Positions 1 to 10,972 of a DNA stretch of 64,000 bases are shown piece by piece. Numbering within the stretch: the first letter of the stretch is position 1; each line of letters starts with the position of its first letter. The translations under genes and the position numbers were made by a program. The DNA lies in assembly GCA_009760855.2 (NCBI GenBank), contig WPIO01000114.1, positions 998,501 to 1,062,500 on the forward strand, given 5' to 3'. Source of the DNA: Cristatella mucedo. Taxonomy: Eukaryota > Bryozoa > Phylactolaemata > Cristatellidae. The notes beneath the pieces were generated by a model. It searched no databases and was not told the origin of the DNA. It saw nothing but the letters and a program-made list of their open reading frames with translations.

Positions 1-165
1 CACACTAAATGCAGCCCTACCTGAGTGCATTTTAAATTTCTTTTTAAATATGATCAAGTCAAGGGATGCTGTGATGCAAGTCCGGAGTGAGTTCCGGGCT
101 TTAGGAGTATTAGAACTAAATGCACGGACTACAAAGGATTTGAGGTTTGTACGAGGTATTGGTAA

Positions 166-169
166 ACTG

Positions 170-203
<34 letters not shown>

Positions 204-224
204 CATATATTTATACATATATAA
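166..224. repeat. (AT)n microsatellite
   Basis: Near-pure AT dinucleotide run with a few interruptions. It directly abuts the 3' end of the S2 SINE at 225-366, so it probably grew from that SINE's tail. Confidence 0.9.
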
Positions 225-366
225 AATTCATTTATATAGCGCCCCAAGAGAACCTAATCTCTATTCAGGCGCTTCACATATGCCTCGGGGCTCGAGCCCA
301 CGGCCTCAGTCAAACCTTGGTCGGGGCGAGCATTTTTACTGCTAGATCAAACCAGCTCGCAGTTTC
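225..366 (-). mobile_element. tRNA-derived SINE S2, copy 1
   Basis: On the minus strand the unit starts GAGCTGGTTTGATCTAGCAG (box A region), has GGTCTGACTGAGGCCGTGGG followed by CTCGAGCCCC (box B region), and ends with TGTGAAGCGCCTGAATAGAG and a GGGGCGC segment. That end is the same as the 3' end of LINE family A. It is inserted into the minus-strand A copy: the flanking A sequence reads GGTAAACTGT on one side and AAAAGCGGG on the other, which are adjacent in other A copies. Five other copies lie in this window. Confidence 0.85.
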
Positions 367-1810
367 CTAAAAGCGGGTGCTAAGATTCTTTGCCAGGTGG
401 CGGAGTAGATCTGAGAGATAGGCTATGGATTAAGAATAAAGTGACCTAAATGTGAGCGACAAAACCTTTAAGTCAATTCCTTGCTTGACAGATAGCCACT
501 GCAGGTCGGCGAAAAGTGGTGTGATGTGTTTTCACCAGTTGTAAGCACCTTATTGCACATGCTGGTAGGCCAGCAAGCAGTGATTTAGAGAAGTCAAGAG
601 GGGATGTCACGAATGCATGGACCAACTTAGATGTGGTATCCTTATCTAAACGATCCCGAATTTTAGCAATGTTAAGTAGCTGAATGTAGGCAGATTTGAC
701 TTTGGAGCTGATGCAGTCGTCTAACAAGAGGTTACTTTGGAATATGATATTTATATTTTGAGCTGATTCAACAGGAAATACGCTGGCAGAGCCATTTTTG
801 AGTGTCAGCCTTTCCAATTTCTGAATCACACTGGGTTGGCCCATAACTAGTAAGTTAGTCTTATCATCGTTTAATTTAAGAAAATTTGCTGTCATCCAAG
901 TGCTGATGTCATCAATACCTGTAGCAAGCGAGTTAAAAGAATTCGAGGTGCTCGAAATTTGCGAGGAGTCAAAGCAAATATGCAACTGAGTGGCCTCCGC
1001 AAAGAAGTAAAATTCTAAATTGACGTTAGCAATCTAGTCGGCAAGAGGGAGAGTAGGATCCGTGAAAAGAACCAGACCTAGCTAGGAGCCCTGAAGTGCC
1101 CCATATTTCAAAGGTACCTCAGATGATCTTTGTCAATTCACGTCAATACTCTGGAGTCTCTCACTGAGATAGGACCTGAACAATTGCAGAGCAGTGCCAG
1201 TTACTCCCAAATGAGATGAGAGGTGCTCTAGAAGAATTCGTTGATCAATCTTATTGAAAGCTGCCAAAAGATTGAGTGAAACAAGCAGAGATACTCTGCC
1301 CATGTCTGCATTCCTAAGTATGTCATTGTACACTCTAAGTAACGCTGATTCTGTGGAATGATTAGCTCTAAAGCCAGACTGGAACTTGCTAGCAAGGTTT
1401 GAAGTTTCAATATATAAGTTCAGCTAGTCAGCCATGACATGTTCCAGTGTCTTTGAAAGGAACGGTAGATGGAAGACTGGGCGGTAGTTTCTCAAGTTTC
1501 CATGGTCTAGTGTAGCTTTCTTTAGAACTAGCCTGACCATATCTCTTTTGAAATTTGCCGGGACATTACCTGAGGCTTATGTCATATTGATGATGTTATT
1601 TATTTGCGGCAGCAGCCGATAAATTCAACGTAGGATCATCACTATGGAAATAGCGCCCAAAGGACGTGTTTTCCGCTTCGATTGGGATTTGAACTTCAGG
1701 ACGAGATCACTAGTGAAATGCTTAAATGTCGACATTGAGGTGCAGTAAGGAATCGAGGGACAGCATGCTAAGTGGTATGCCGCCGTCGCATGGATGGACT
1801 CCCTGATATT

Positions 1811-2085
1811 TTATAATGTAATGTAATGTTTCTCCGTCAGTAACTCCACAAAGTCATAAAGACCATGTGGGTGTTACGCAGGAGAGATTTGTATAGCGAA
1901 CTCACAGCCTAAGCGGCTTTCGGAACGCATTCGGTAGCCAACAGACTTCGTCTCATGCAACACAGAGAAAGTGGGAAGCATAGCAGAGTCAGGAGGGCAG
2001 TTGAGGTAGTGAGTAGCATAGAAGTAGCAGTTCAGGACCGCTGAAAAAGATGTGCCATAGTCGGCAGTTGGAGAGTGGTTGTTGT
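1811..2085 (-). mobile_element. LINE family B copy, 5'-truncated, nested in family A
   Basis: Minus-strand 3' end of family B: the (ATTAC)n tail is at 1811-1831, then the conserved 3' UTR and the last ~60 codons (ending GLY/HYLNCSP region). It sits inside the family-A copy exactly where A reads GATGGACTCCCTGAT and then CTTCTG.ACAAAGAATCG in other copies. A short overlap of about 6 bases (TTTTAT and TTGTAT) on the two sides could be a target-site duplication. Confidence 0.85.
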
Positions 2086-3419
2086 ATCTTCTGTATAAAG
2101 AATCAAGAGAAGCAATCGGCTAGATCACCACAAGGATGATCACGTCAGGAGTTAATCTGAGAGTGGTGGTGGAGATGATTGGTTATCGACTTCAGCATTT
2201 TTGGATTGTGGATATGTGATTCAATAAGGTTTTTAGAGAAGTTTAGACTCGGCCTTTGCTAGGATTGATTGGTACCACCTACATTAGTCCCCGTAGGCCT
2301 GTCAATGGACAGTCACTCCTATACTTTTTACGCTTTTTCAAACTTTCGCTTAGTCGACCTAGCTAATTTAATGGCTGCAGTAAACCATCGAACGTCCGGG
2401 CAAGGGCGCACAATGTGCTTAGTCGGAGGTGCAAATTCTTGAGAGCGTCAGCAAGTGTCGCGTTGTAGCTGTCTACCAACGATGACAGATCGGAAGGAGA
2501 CTTAGCAGCCGAGGCGATGAAGATATTCCTGCATGGAAAGCTTCGATGTCAAGGGCCTTGAGGTTTCGCGGGTCACAGGTGATTTCAGAGGAGGCGGAGG
2601 AAGAGGGCGCACACTGTCGATTTAACGAGATTTCCATGTTTCCAAATGAGCAGCATTGTTAATAATTGACGATGAAAAAGACTTTCACGTTTGCATGGGA
2701 AAATTAGGTCGAGTCGGTGACCCTTGATGTGAGTAGGTCAGTGTACATGAGCCACAAGAGAGAATGAGTCAGTCAATGCATGAAGTTAAGAGCTGAAGGT
2801 GTCAGATAAGTTATAAAAGTGAATGTTGAAATCACCCGTAGTGAGATGGGATCGATTTCTTGCACGACGAATCGAAATGAGATCGAAGAATCCCGAGATA
2901 AAGGAGGATTTGGTACCTGGAGGGTGAGAGACTACTTCCACAATCGATAGCTCGTTGTCGGGTGAGACCGAGACAATCGATTCTAGAGACTGCTTCGAGG
3001 ATACTGCACATGACTTGAAGTTGATTTGCGAGCTCAAGATAACAGCAATTACACCTCCAGTTTCAATTGATGTAGGGGTGTGAAAGAATAAGAAACCGGT
3101 CGAGGTATCACCTTCAATTGTCGGGCGGTTTACCAATTTTAACCAAGTTTCAGTTAAGGCGAACAGGTTGAGACAATTTTCAGAATTGAGTTCGCTTGTT
3201 AAAAGTGGTATATCACACATTGAGCGAGCTTTCCAATGGAAAACGTTAAGTCGGGCCTATGGAGTTATAAAAGTCCGGGTCACCACTAAGTTAGTGCGAT
3301 TCACAGTGAAGCTTGTGGGGAATCCTGCTGACCGGTTTGAGACAAAGCTGGTCTACCGAAAGCGTTGTTACTCAGCTCGCAGTTTCAGCTCAATGAGGGG
3401 TGCCTGATCTGGCAGTTCC

Positions 3420-3690
3420 GGTGACCGTGGCCGCTACAGTAATGCATACAATCTTAATATCAGTAGCTTGTCTAAAGGAGCGCTCTCTAATCAGCCGTAG
3501 TTTCGGCCTCAGAAGAAGGAAATCGGCTTAGGTAAACGTGCGATCTATCTAATTTGCAGCAATCTGCTGCTTGAACACTGCTTCCTCAGTCAATATGTGC
3601 TGCATTGCAGGTCGCTGTAAGATCTAGCCATAAAGTTTAGGCACACTAGATAATAGGCGGATTCATTAAACGCAAACTAATAAGTAAACC
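3420..3690. other. stretch without a recognised feature
   Basis: No open frame with recognisable content. The first ~100 bases may be decayed family-A 5' sequence in minus orientation, but I cannot align it with confidence. Confidence 0.5.
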
Positions 3691-4880
3691 AGAGATCTGT
3701 ACTTCAACTCTCCCTCGTGCTGATGTGAATGCCATGCACAATATAGGCTTCCACTTCTATGCAGATGACACTCAGTTGTACCTTTGCTTTGATCCCTCCC
3801 AGCCTTCGAGCATCTCAAATTCGCTCAACTCACTTGCAGCATGTATTGACCACATCCGCAAATGGATGGCAGCAAATTTTCTAACGCTAAACAATGATTT
3901 TACTAGTTATGGGCAAACCCCGTGTGAATCAGGAAATGGGGAAGGCTGATGCTCTAAATTGGCTCTGCCAGCATATCTCTTGTTGAATCAGCTCGAAATC
4001 CAGGTGTAACGCTCTAAAGTGACCTCTCGTTAGACGACCACATCAGCACCACAGTCAAGTCTGCCTACTTTCAGCTACATGAAATTGCTGAAATTCGGGC
4101 TCGTTTAGATAAGGATACCACGCTTAAGTTGGTCTATGCATTCGTGACATCCCGTCTTGACTTCTGTAAATCACTGCTTGCTGGCCTACCAGCATGAGCA
4201 ATCAGGCGATTGGAGCAGGTGCACAACTTCGCAGCTAGGTTTGTCTGTCGTGAGCATCGCAGTTGCCACATCACACCATTTCTCGCCAACCTTAACTTTC
4301 TACCAGTCAAGCAACGGATTAATTTCAAGGTTTTGTTGCTCACTTCTAGATCACTTCATTCTTTGGCTTCAGCCTATCACTCAGATCTACTCCCCAGCAG
4401 GCAAAGCTTCGTACCACCCGCTTTTCGGAATCCAAAAGCCTAAAAATACCTCGAACAAACCTCAAATCCTTTGGAGATCGTGCATTTAGTTCGTATGCTC
4501 CCGGAGGCTGGAACTCCACCCCGACCTGTTTCAGAGCGTCCCCTGACCTGACGGCCTATTCGGGACAGCATTTAGTGGGTCCCTGTAATTCTTCATTCAC
4601 GAGCTTATGCCTGTTGACACTGTGCATGCTGCCACTAACCAAGTTTGCATGCTGACCCTTTGCATGTCACCCCTAACCATGTTATTCATTTTGCTTGTTT
4701 ATCCATCATGATATTACTCACCATTCAATTGCATTTACCTTTGCGGCATATGTGAAGCGCCTGGAGAGAGATTAAGTTCTCTAAGGGCGCTTTATCTAGA
4801 GCATCAATATTAATATCATCATTATTATTATTGAGTTCGCCGAGGGCACTTTATCTAGTGCATTACTATCAGTGTTATTG
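3690..4880 (+). mobile_element. LINE family A copy, 5'-truncated, with a doubled 3' tail
   Basis: Starts within the RT domain just before the catalytic box ([19 protein letters not shown] at 3746-3802, catalytic YADD intact) and runs through the C-terminal region (4120-4500) and the 3' UTR. The 3' hairpin is at about 4751-4793. It is followed by an imperfect ATT tract and then a second, partial copy of the terminal 35 bases (GAGGGCACTTTATCTAGTGC replaced by CCGAGGGCACTTTATCTAG) at about 4833-4880. This copy carries GCATATGTGAAGCGCC, the variant shared with SINE S2. The frame is shifted several times. Confidence 0.9.
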
Positions 4881-5219
4881 AATCTCCCGTGTGATCTAGG
4901 CTTTCTCATTCCTCTCAGATTGCATAGCTCACATACTACGTTACTCCGCCATCCGTTTCAGCAAGTCAAACTGTTAATTTCCTTTGATAAATATATTGCT
5001 GACACCCAGATACAGACAGCAGTAAACTTTAGTCGAGTCGAATACATTTAAATAACTTCCTCTGTTCAGGTAAACTATGTGCGAAATTAAATAGTTTAAA
5101 ATTCCAAATCGGCTCAGCCAGCAAATTTCTCGTAGCATGTACATGTAAACTAAGTCTCTTCTCTCAAAGAGAAGACATCGCATTTAGCGAATTTTTCAGA
5201 TACAGTCTGGCCTCACTAT

Positions 5220-6540
5220 AACTGAAACTATTTAAAGTTGCAAACATTAGGGTCTTTTTAGAAAGTTTCACTCTGTCAAAGTGTGTCCATGCATTTGTGA
5301 CCTCAAGCCACGAATATTGTAACACAGTGCTTTCAGGCCTATCAACATTAGCGAACGAATCTCGGGTGTTGGTCCGGTACTTTTCACTGTTCATATTCTC
5401 CGTCATGCCGATATGATTGTCAAGCACTATATAGGCTTTCACTTCAGTGTGGATGATACTCAGTTCTGCCGTCGCCTTAACTCTTCGCAGCCCCCAGCAA
5501 ATACAATTCACTCAACTTCCTCGCAGCACGATTGAAGACCTCGGCATATGGTTGACAACACATTTTCTAAAATTAAATGATAAAAAGTAGCACTAGTAAT
5601 TATTGGAAAACCAATAACGATTCAGAAACTGGAAAGATAACGAAAAACATCTGCTCTGCCAGCACATCTATAGTTGAATGCGGACAAAACCTAGGTTTCC
5701 TATTCCAAATTCAACTATCAACACATTACCACATCAGCTCTAAAGTCGACCCTACCTAATTTTATCTACATAAAATTGCTTAAATGGTGGTAAGTTTACA
5801 CTGGAATACCGCTTGTAAATTGGTGACGTCTTTTCTCGCCTTCTCTAGCACACTGCTTTCTAGTCTATGGGGCTGTGGGATCAGATAATTGAAGCTGAAG
5901 CTGTGGCAATACTCTGAAAACACCGACTTGTCTGGCGTAAGCTTTGAAGTTGTTACATCCCGCCACTTCTAGCTGACCGGAACTGGTTCTCAGTCAACTA
6001 ATGCATCATTTTCATGGTTTTGTCATTCTATTTTAATTACCTTTGTTTCACTTCCCAAGACCAACTATCTACCGTACTTATCTGTCTACCGTATCTACCG
6101 CACCACTTGGCTAAATATCGGACCACCAGCTTTTGGCAACATAATGGCTTTCAAGTACCTCAAACAATTTTTGGATCCTTTTGAGACCGTGTCTTTGGTT
6201 CGTATGCTGGCAAAGCCTGAAATTCACTTTTGATCGGCGTCACGATATCCCCTGAATTGACCGCCTTTACTAAGAAAACGCATCAATATATCACAGTTTG
6301 TAGTGGGTCCATGTGATTTGTCCTCAGTATGCTTATTAGTGCTGACACTGTGCACACTGCCACTTGTCATGGTAGCATGGTGACCCTATGAACGTCCCCT
6401 CTAACCATGTTTTGCTTGCTGTCATTAAGTCTGCTAACACTATCCCATAGATAATACTGTGCAGCACATATTCAGTGCCTATATGATGATCAGGCTCTCT
6501 GAGTGCCCTATACAAATATGTATATTTATTATTTTTATTA
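5220..6540 (+). mobile_element. LINE family A copy, old and rearranged
   Basis: Strongly diverged. A piece of the C-terminal region (VHAFVTS-like, 5290-5350) precedes, in the wrong order, a piece starting at the RT GPVLFTV block (about 5363) and GFHF.VDDTQ. It then continues through ATTTTCTAAAATTAAATGAT (5560s) to a 3' UTR near 6300-6540. The order shows an internal rearrangement or two fused fragments. No open frame of any length remains. Confidence 0.75.
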
Positions 6541-6544
6541 GCAA

Positions 6545-7300
6545 GTGGTTACAGGTGGTGCAAACATAGCAACTAGACATTTCTGTCGTTATCATCGCAG
6601 TAGCAAATTCAGACATGTATTGGGAACCCGCACTAGCTGCTATCAACCAACCTACCGACTTAAATTTTTTGTCATTCAGTTTTAGGTCCAACTGTTCTCT
6701 GGCTCCAGCCTACTTACTTATTTTCGTCCCAACTAGGCTGTATATAAATATATATGGGTCTTAGCCCAAAAGATAGGGTTCGATCTCTTCACGATCTGGG
6801 TCACGGGTACGAGCCGTGCAGTGGCAATCCTTTATTGTCATATGCAAGCTGTGGTCGTAGCCGAGGAAGGCTCTTCAGCTGCTGCTTCGTAAATGATGTG
6901 GTTAAACCAGCTTAAACCTCTATTTCGGTATTGCACCACCAACTCTTTTGTCTCAAAAGGTTTTGCTTCGACTTGAACCATAATACAACCCATATGCCTT
7001 TATTTAGGATGCTCTCAAAGTCTGGTACTGACTACTGACTGCCATTAAGAACATATCCTGTTCGGACACAATTTAAAAAGAGCCTAAGAATGCACCTGCT
7101 TATTTTCAAATACACCTATACCTTGCAGCTTGTCTTGTATGCTCTCACCTGTGCTGACGCTGTGCATGTTCCCTCTAACACATAATATGCATGCGACGCT
7201 GTGCATCTGACCCCTGACCACATGCTCATGCTTTAATGCAGGATTATTTTAAGTGTCTATTATGAGATTGAGTTATCTGGGGGTTACGTTAAATTATAAT
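6545..7300 (+). mobile_element. LINE family A copy, old, split by SINE S1
   Basis: Resembles the C-terminal coding part of family A (TTACAGGTGGTGCAAACATA, AGGTCCAACTGTTCTCTGGC) at 6548-6745. After the SINE it resumes with CCTAAGAATGCACCTGCTTA and a 3' UTR with GTGCTGACGCTGTGCATG. The 3' terminus is poorly conserved. Confidence 0.7.
6753..6915 (+). mobile_element. tRNA-derived SINE S1, copy 1 (decayed)
   Basis: Matches the other two S1 copies across the box-B region (GGGTACGAGCCGTGCAGTGG against GGGTTCGATTCCCACGGTGG), the CCTTTATTGTC block, and the tail GTCGTAGCCGAGGAAGGCTC TTC. The tRNA-like head is more eroded than in the copies at 9238 and 47376. Confidence 0.65.
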
Positions 7301-7685
7301 GCTATATATAAAGGATGCATGCACATGCTCTGCAGGTTATATATTAACATGGCAGGCAAAAACATGACGAATGGTTTAGCGTAGTACAATTGTACCATCC
7401 AAATACAAGGTGATGTCATTAGGATTTTGATTTTTGTGGAGATAGCACAACAGGATTCTCTTTAGTCTAAACCAGAAGGTCGTTGAATTATCGTGAATCG
7501 TAAATATACTTTTCAGCTTTAGAGGCATAGGTGCAAGGCTATACAAATAGATTATAAAAAAATTAATATAAAGAAAACTAGCTACTAAAGAGTTCGTCTT
7601 CAAAATGCAAGAATTCGTTTTTAGGAATGGATTCCGATAAAAAAAGAGCTGTGGATGCTGCAAATATGTACATTGATCGTTAAAA

Positions 7686-7725
<40 letters not shown>

Positions 7726-8781
7726 ACTGATGCAGGAATTTTAGGCATGCTAGGCTTAGAAAGTTGATGGTAGTACTACTTTCATCAAAACCTAGTCAGC
7801 AACAACTAGAGGCCGGAAGGGAAGCAACCTCTATCGTTCAGATTAGCCAATTCGTCTGCAATCCTACGACGTGATTCTTCCCAGATTGAATTAAAACAAA
7901 TATTGAAAGAAATCCGCAGGACAGGAGCGCTTTCGGATTTTCTTTAGCCAGTCGCATTTTGAACGAGGCAAGATGATTTTCGAAATCAAGAAAGCGCCGG
8001 GCTAGTGGTGCGGTACGCAGAAATAGGACCACCGAGATGGTCCTCAATCGGCCAGGTAGCTCGCCGCTAGATTTTTTCGAACCCTCAAAATCTTCACCGA
8101 ACTCCACGTGCGGGCGAGAATAATGCTGTGTGCGCGGCTTGAACCAGCATGACGAAACTGCGTGGCCAAAGCGTGGGATGCCGTGTAGGATTGAGAAAGC
8201 AAGTCTGGTATTCGCCTGTTTTCGCGTACTCAACCAAGTAGCCATAAGCGAAGCTAGTACAGTTTGAAAAAGAATCGACGAGTATTGCGCTATTGTGCTA
8301 CTGGCAATAAGTGATGCTATCGCAATCCTCACCTGATAATCAACCGTAGCAACTTCGTGAATGAAAAAAGGGAACCCAAAATGTCACTAGGCTACCAAAA
8401 TTACAACCAATCCTCATCATTCCTTAAAAATGTCTTGCTAGAACATTTTGGTGAGGTGATTTGGCAGAGGTTCAAATAAATAATTAGATTTTTAAACCAC
8501 CTTTCTTCCTAAGGCATAGCAGTAAACGGATAAACATACTGTTTCAATCTCACCTGACAACTTGGGACTAGCCCATATTAAATTACATTATCCATAACAC
8601 GTTCTATAAATAACACCGCCCACAGTCACTTGCTAGCTCGTAGTAGATTAGAAAAGCGGTACGGTCAGCCGCGATAGTTTTTAAAGAATTATTGAGCTGA
8701 TGAACTTTGATTGTAGCTATGCCTGAAATCTTTTAATCACTGTAGCCAGTATCCGCCATCAAAAAGATAACCTTTTTATAG
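7300..8781. other. unique sequence, probably lipase intron
   Basis: Lies directly upstream of the lipase exon at 8782, so it is most likely intron. It contains a (GA)n run and a 164-codon minus-strand open frame (8332-7838) of no recognisable family and slightly higher GC. I looked here on the + strand for the GHSLG exon of the lipase and did not find it. Confidence 0.5.
7689..7722. repeat. (GA)n microsatellite
   Basis: About 16 uninterrupted GA units. Confidence 0.95.
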
Positions 8782-9021
8782 GTCTCGATCCTGCCGGACC
8801 ATTTTTCGAGGGACCAGATGAAAGAGTTCGTCTTGACCCGACTGATGCGAAATTTGTCGACATCATCCACACAAACGGAGCCCATCTTTATCGTGGAGGT
8901 TTCGGCATTACAATTCCCGTCGGACATGTTGACTTCTATCCGAATGGTGGCAAGTCACAGCCTGGTTGTTCATCACTGCTTTCCGTGCTCTTGCAGGGTT
9001 TGAATGGACTCTCTTTCTCAG
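8782..9021 (+). CDS. neutral (pancreatic-type) lipase, internal exon with the catalytic Asp
   Basis: A 240-base exon between acceptor CTTTTTATAG and donor GTAATC, phase 1 at both ends. It encodes [20 protein letters not shown], then [14 protein letters not shown], then [17 protein letters not shown]. These are signature blocks of the animal neutral lipase family (pancreatic, hepatic and lipoprotein lipases; PLA1). The Asp of GLDPAGP corresponds to the triad Asp (Asp176 in human pancreatic lipase). The Cys of QPGC is the first Cys of the lid disulfide. The family hydrolyses acylglycerol or phospholipid esters and is normally secreted. The exon carrying the nucleophilic Ser (GHSLG) must precede it and is not seen between 7300 and 8781. 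The next exon is at 15071, across a 6-kb intron full of transposons. Confidence 0.93.
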
Positions 9022-9237
9022 GTAATCCAATGTTAGTGTGGGTAACGGGACTGCACATCAAGGAATTTTGCGGAATGATACCGAGAACATATGTCTATTC
9101 TACGTATTGTTGCGAGCAGTGTGTCGGCGTATTCCTAAGAAGATAGTTTTAAGGAATATTTATATTCCTAGGCTGAATGAGATGGAGTCAGCTGGCACGG
9201 TCAGCTGAAGTATCCTCTAGTCAGTCTTACTAACAAA

Positions 9238-9425
9238 AGGACATGGAGACATATCCTAGCTGATTGAACAGCCTCTTTTGTATAGCGATAGAAGAGCCTT
9301 TACGACTAGCACCATTGCTTGCAGCGGCGATAAAGGATCGCTCACCGCAGGAATCGAACCCATGACCTCAAGACCGAGGTTGCAAAAGCAACCGCTTTAC
9401 CTAGTGTGCCATCACGGCTCACCAT
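9238..9425 (-). mobile_element. tRNA-derived SINE S1, copy 2
   Basis: On the minus strand: GTGATGGCACACTAGGTAAA (box A), GTTTGCTTTTGCAACC-like anticodon region, ATGGGTTCGATTCCTGCGG (box B), then the S1 body CTTTATCGCCGC and AAGGCTCTTCTATCGCTATA, ending near AGAGGCTGTTCAATCAG. It aligns over its whole length with the copy at 47376. It lies in the lipase intron. Confidence 0.85.
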
Positions 9426-9429
9426 AGAA

Positions 9430-9670
9430 AACCCTGCCGGTACAGGTACAGGGTACAGGTGCAGGGAACAGGTGCAGGGAACAGGTGCAGGGAACAGGTG
9501 CAGGGTACAGGTGCAGGGTGCAGGTGCAGGTGCAGGGTGCAGGTGCAGGGTACAGGTGCAGGGTACAAGAACAGGGTACACTGCAAGGTACAGGTGCAGG
9601 GTACAGATACAGGGAACATGTGCATAGTACAGGTGCAGGGCACAAGTGCATGGTACAGGTGCATTGTACC
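9430..9670. repeat. minisatellite, ~13-bp unit
   Basis: Repeats of AACAGGTGCAGGG and variants (TACAGGTGCAGGG), with shorter GTGCAG sub-units. Because 13 is not a multiple of three, all frames stay open and give spurious Cys/Thr/Pro-rich or Gln/Gly/Arg-rich open frames. It begins within a few bases of the S1 SINE's 5' end. Confidence 0.9.
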
Positions 9671-10972
9671 GCCAGTCGTCATAAAGTCAGCTGCGATCTC
9701 ACCGGCGAGCTCACCTGCGAGCTCACCTGGGAGCTAACAAGGGACTTTCTATCTTTTTGAAGATTTAGACGTATCTATTATAAATTCTACACATATGTCG
9801 CTATAAAACCGAGTGTCGCATTAAGCAGATTAGGCTTATTAGACTTAAGCATTTATTAATCAAATATGAGACAAATGACGAACAGGTCCTTTTCGCGGAC
9901 CGCCTTAAGTTTAAGCTCAGCAGTCCTATCTATCTGAACTTAGCCTCCGTAAACCGTAGTGTGCATTCTGTCAACTTTGATTCCAATTTTCCGAAGATGC
10001 TCACAAACACGTACACGAATACCCGGATAAATACACGGGCACATCCCTGAAATGACATTTTGTCCATGAATACGGGCGTGCTACTGTTTTTCGTCTATCG
10101 GAGTCAACACTTGCCAATACTCACACTATTACCGTCTGAATAACAGTGCACATGCCCTGTGAGCCAAAGATAGGAGACTTATGACCTTGTAGACAGTTCT
10201 AGACGGTTCTCAACCCGTTGGTCGCAAAACCTTCGTGGTAGAACGATCCTTTCACAGGGTTTCCTAAGATCATCGGAAAACACGCATTTCCACATCTTTC
10301 CCACAATAACTTTATGGACGGGGTCGCCAAAACATGAGGAACAGTAATAAAAGGTCGTGGCATAAGGTTGAGAACCACCGCTCTAGATGGAACGCCAGTT
10401 CCTTCCTCAGTACACTCGGTCGAGCTTCACATTTCTAGGTCACTAGAGCTAGCTCCCTTTGCTTTTCTCTTCTCAGTCGTCGACACTCTGTACGCTGGCT
10501 GCACGCTCCACCATGAAGTCTGTTCTGTGCAGCCTGTGCCAGGAAGCCGGAGCTCTGCTCTGTGCTCGGTGCGTTCTGCTCAGGGAAGCCTGCTCTGTGC
10601 TCCATGCTCTGTGCTCTGTGCGGCTTCTATCAGATAGCATTCTCGGTGCGCTAGGTACTCCTGACATGCCCTCTATGCTACGTGAGGCCTCCGACTGGAG
10701 GCCTGCTCTGTACTCTGTAAAGCCCAGCCAAGGCTAAAGAGCAGCCCAGGGCTAACCCAACGCTTAATCTAACCCAACGCTTAAAGCTTAAACGCTTAAA
10801 TTAAGTTTTTTGCAGATTTCTTTGTTTTACGATGCAGCAATAAGTGGATATTTTCGCTCAGGCTATTGCACACTCTGTCCTCTGACATGCTCAAAACAAT
10901 ATTATTACTATAAGGATTAGGATCACTTAGCATAAAGATCACTTAGCATAAGAACAACTTAGCATAAGCACT
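9670..10972. other. intronic sequence with low-complexity patches
   Basis: No gene is recognised. 10500-10730 is rich in CTCTGTGC/GCTCTGT motifs, and 10740-10800 repeats AACGCTTAA/AAGCTTAAACGCTT. 10920-10965 repeats CACTTAGCATAA three times. Open frames here reflect the simple sequence. Confidence 0.6.

Larger units (their letters stand above)
1..3420 (-). mobile_element. LINE family A copy (L2/CR1-like), broken, 3' end outside the window
   Basis: Minus-strand copy of the family-A non-LTR retrotransposon. In element order, 3220-2786 holds the AP-endonuclease part (ALTETWLK, HPPGTKSS, TTGDFNIHF), about 1790-1430 the RT approach region, 1333-1133 the RT block LNLLAAFNKIDQRILLEHL, and 985-473 the region after the catalytic motif up to the conserved C-terminal FVTSPLDFSKSLLAGLPA. 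Frameshifts and stops break it throughout. It is interrupted by a SINE with an AT tract (about 166-366) and by a truncated family-B LINE (1811-2085). The coordinates at the 5' end near 3420 are approximate; beyond it no clear similarity is seen to about 3690. Confidence 0.9.

Noticed and set aside
8521-8575. Lipase nucleophile (GHSLG) exon near 8550
   Set aside because: CTTGGGACTAGCCCAT superficially recalls SLGAH coding, but no GHS precedes it in frame and there are no splice sites.
8733-9003. Minus-strand frame 8733-8927 and + frame 8818-9003
   Set aside because: Both are shadows of the lipase exon, which is read in another + frame.
9342-9760. Several open frames of 73-92 codons over 9342-9760
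   Set aside because: Produced by the 13-bp minisatellite, which stays open in all frames.
10368-10737. Possible small protein genes with CSVR/ALCSV repeats
   Set aside because: Low-complexity GCTCTGT-rich sequence open in several frames on both strands.
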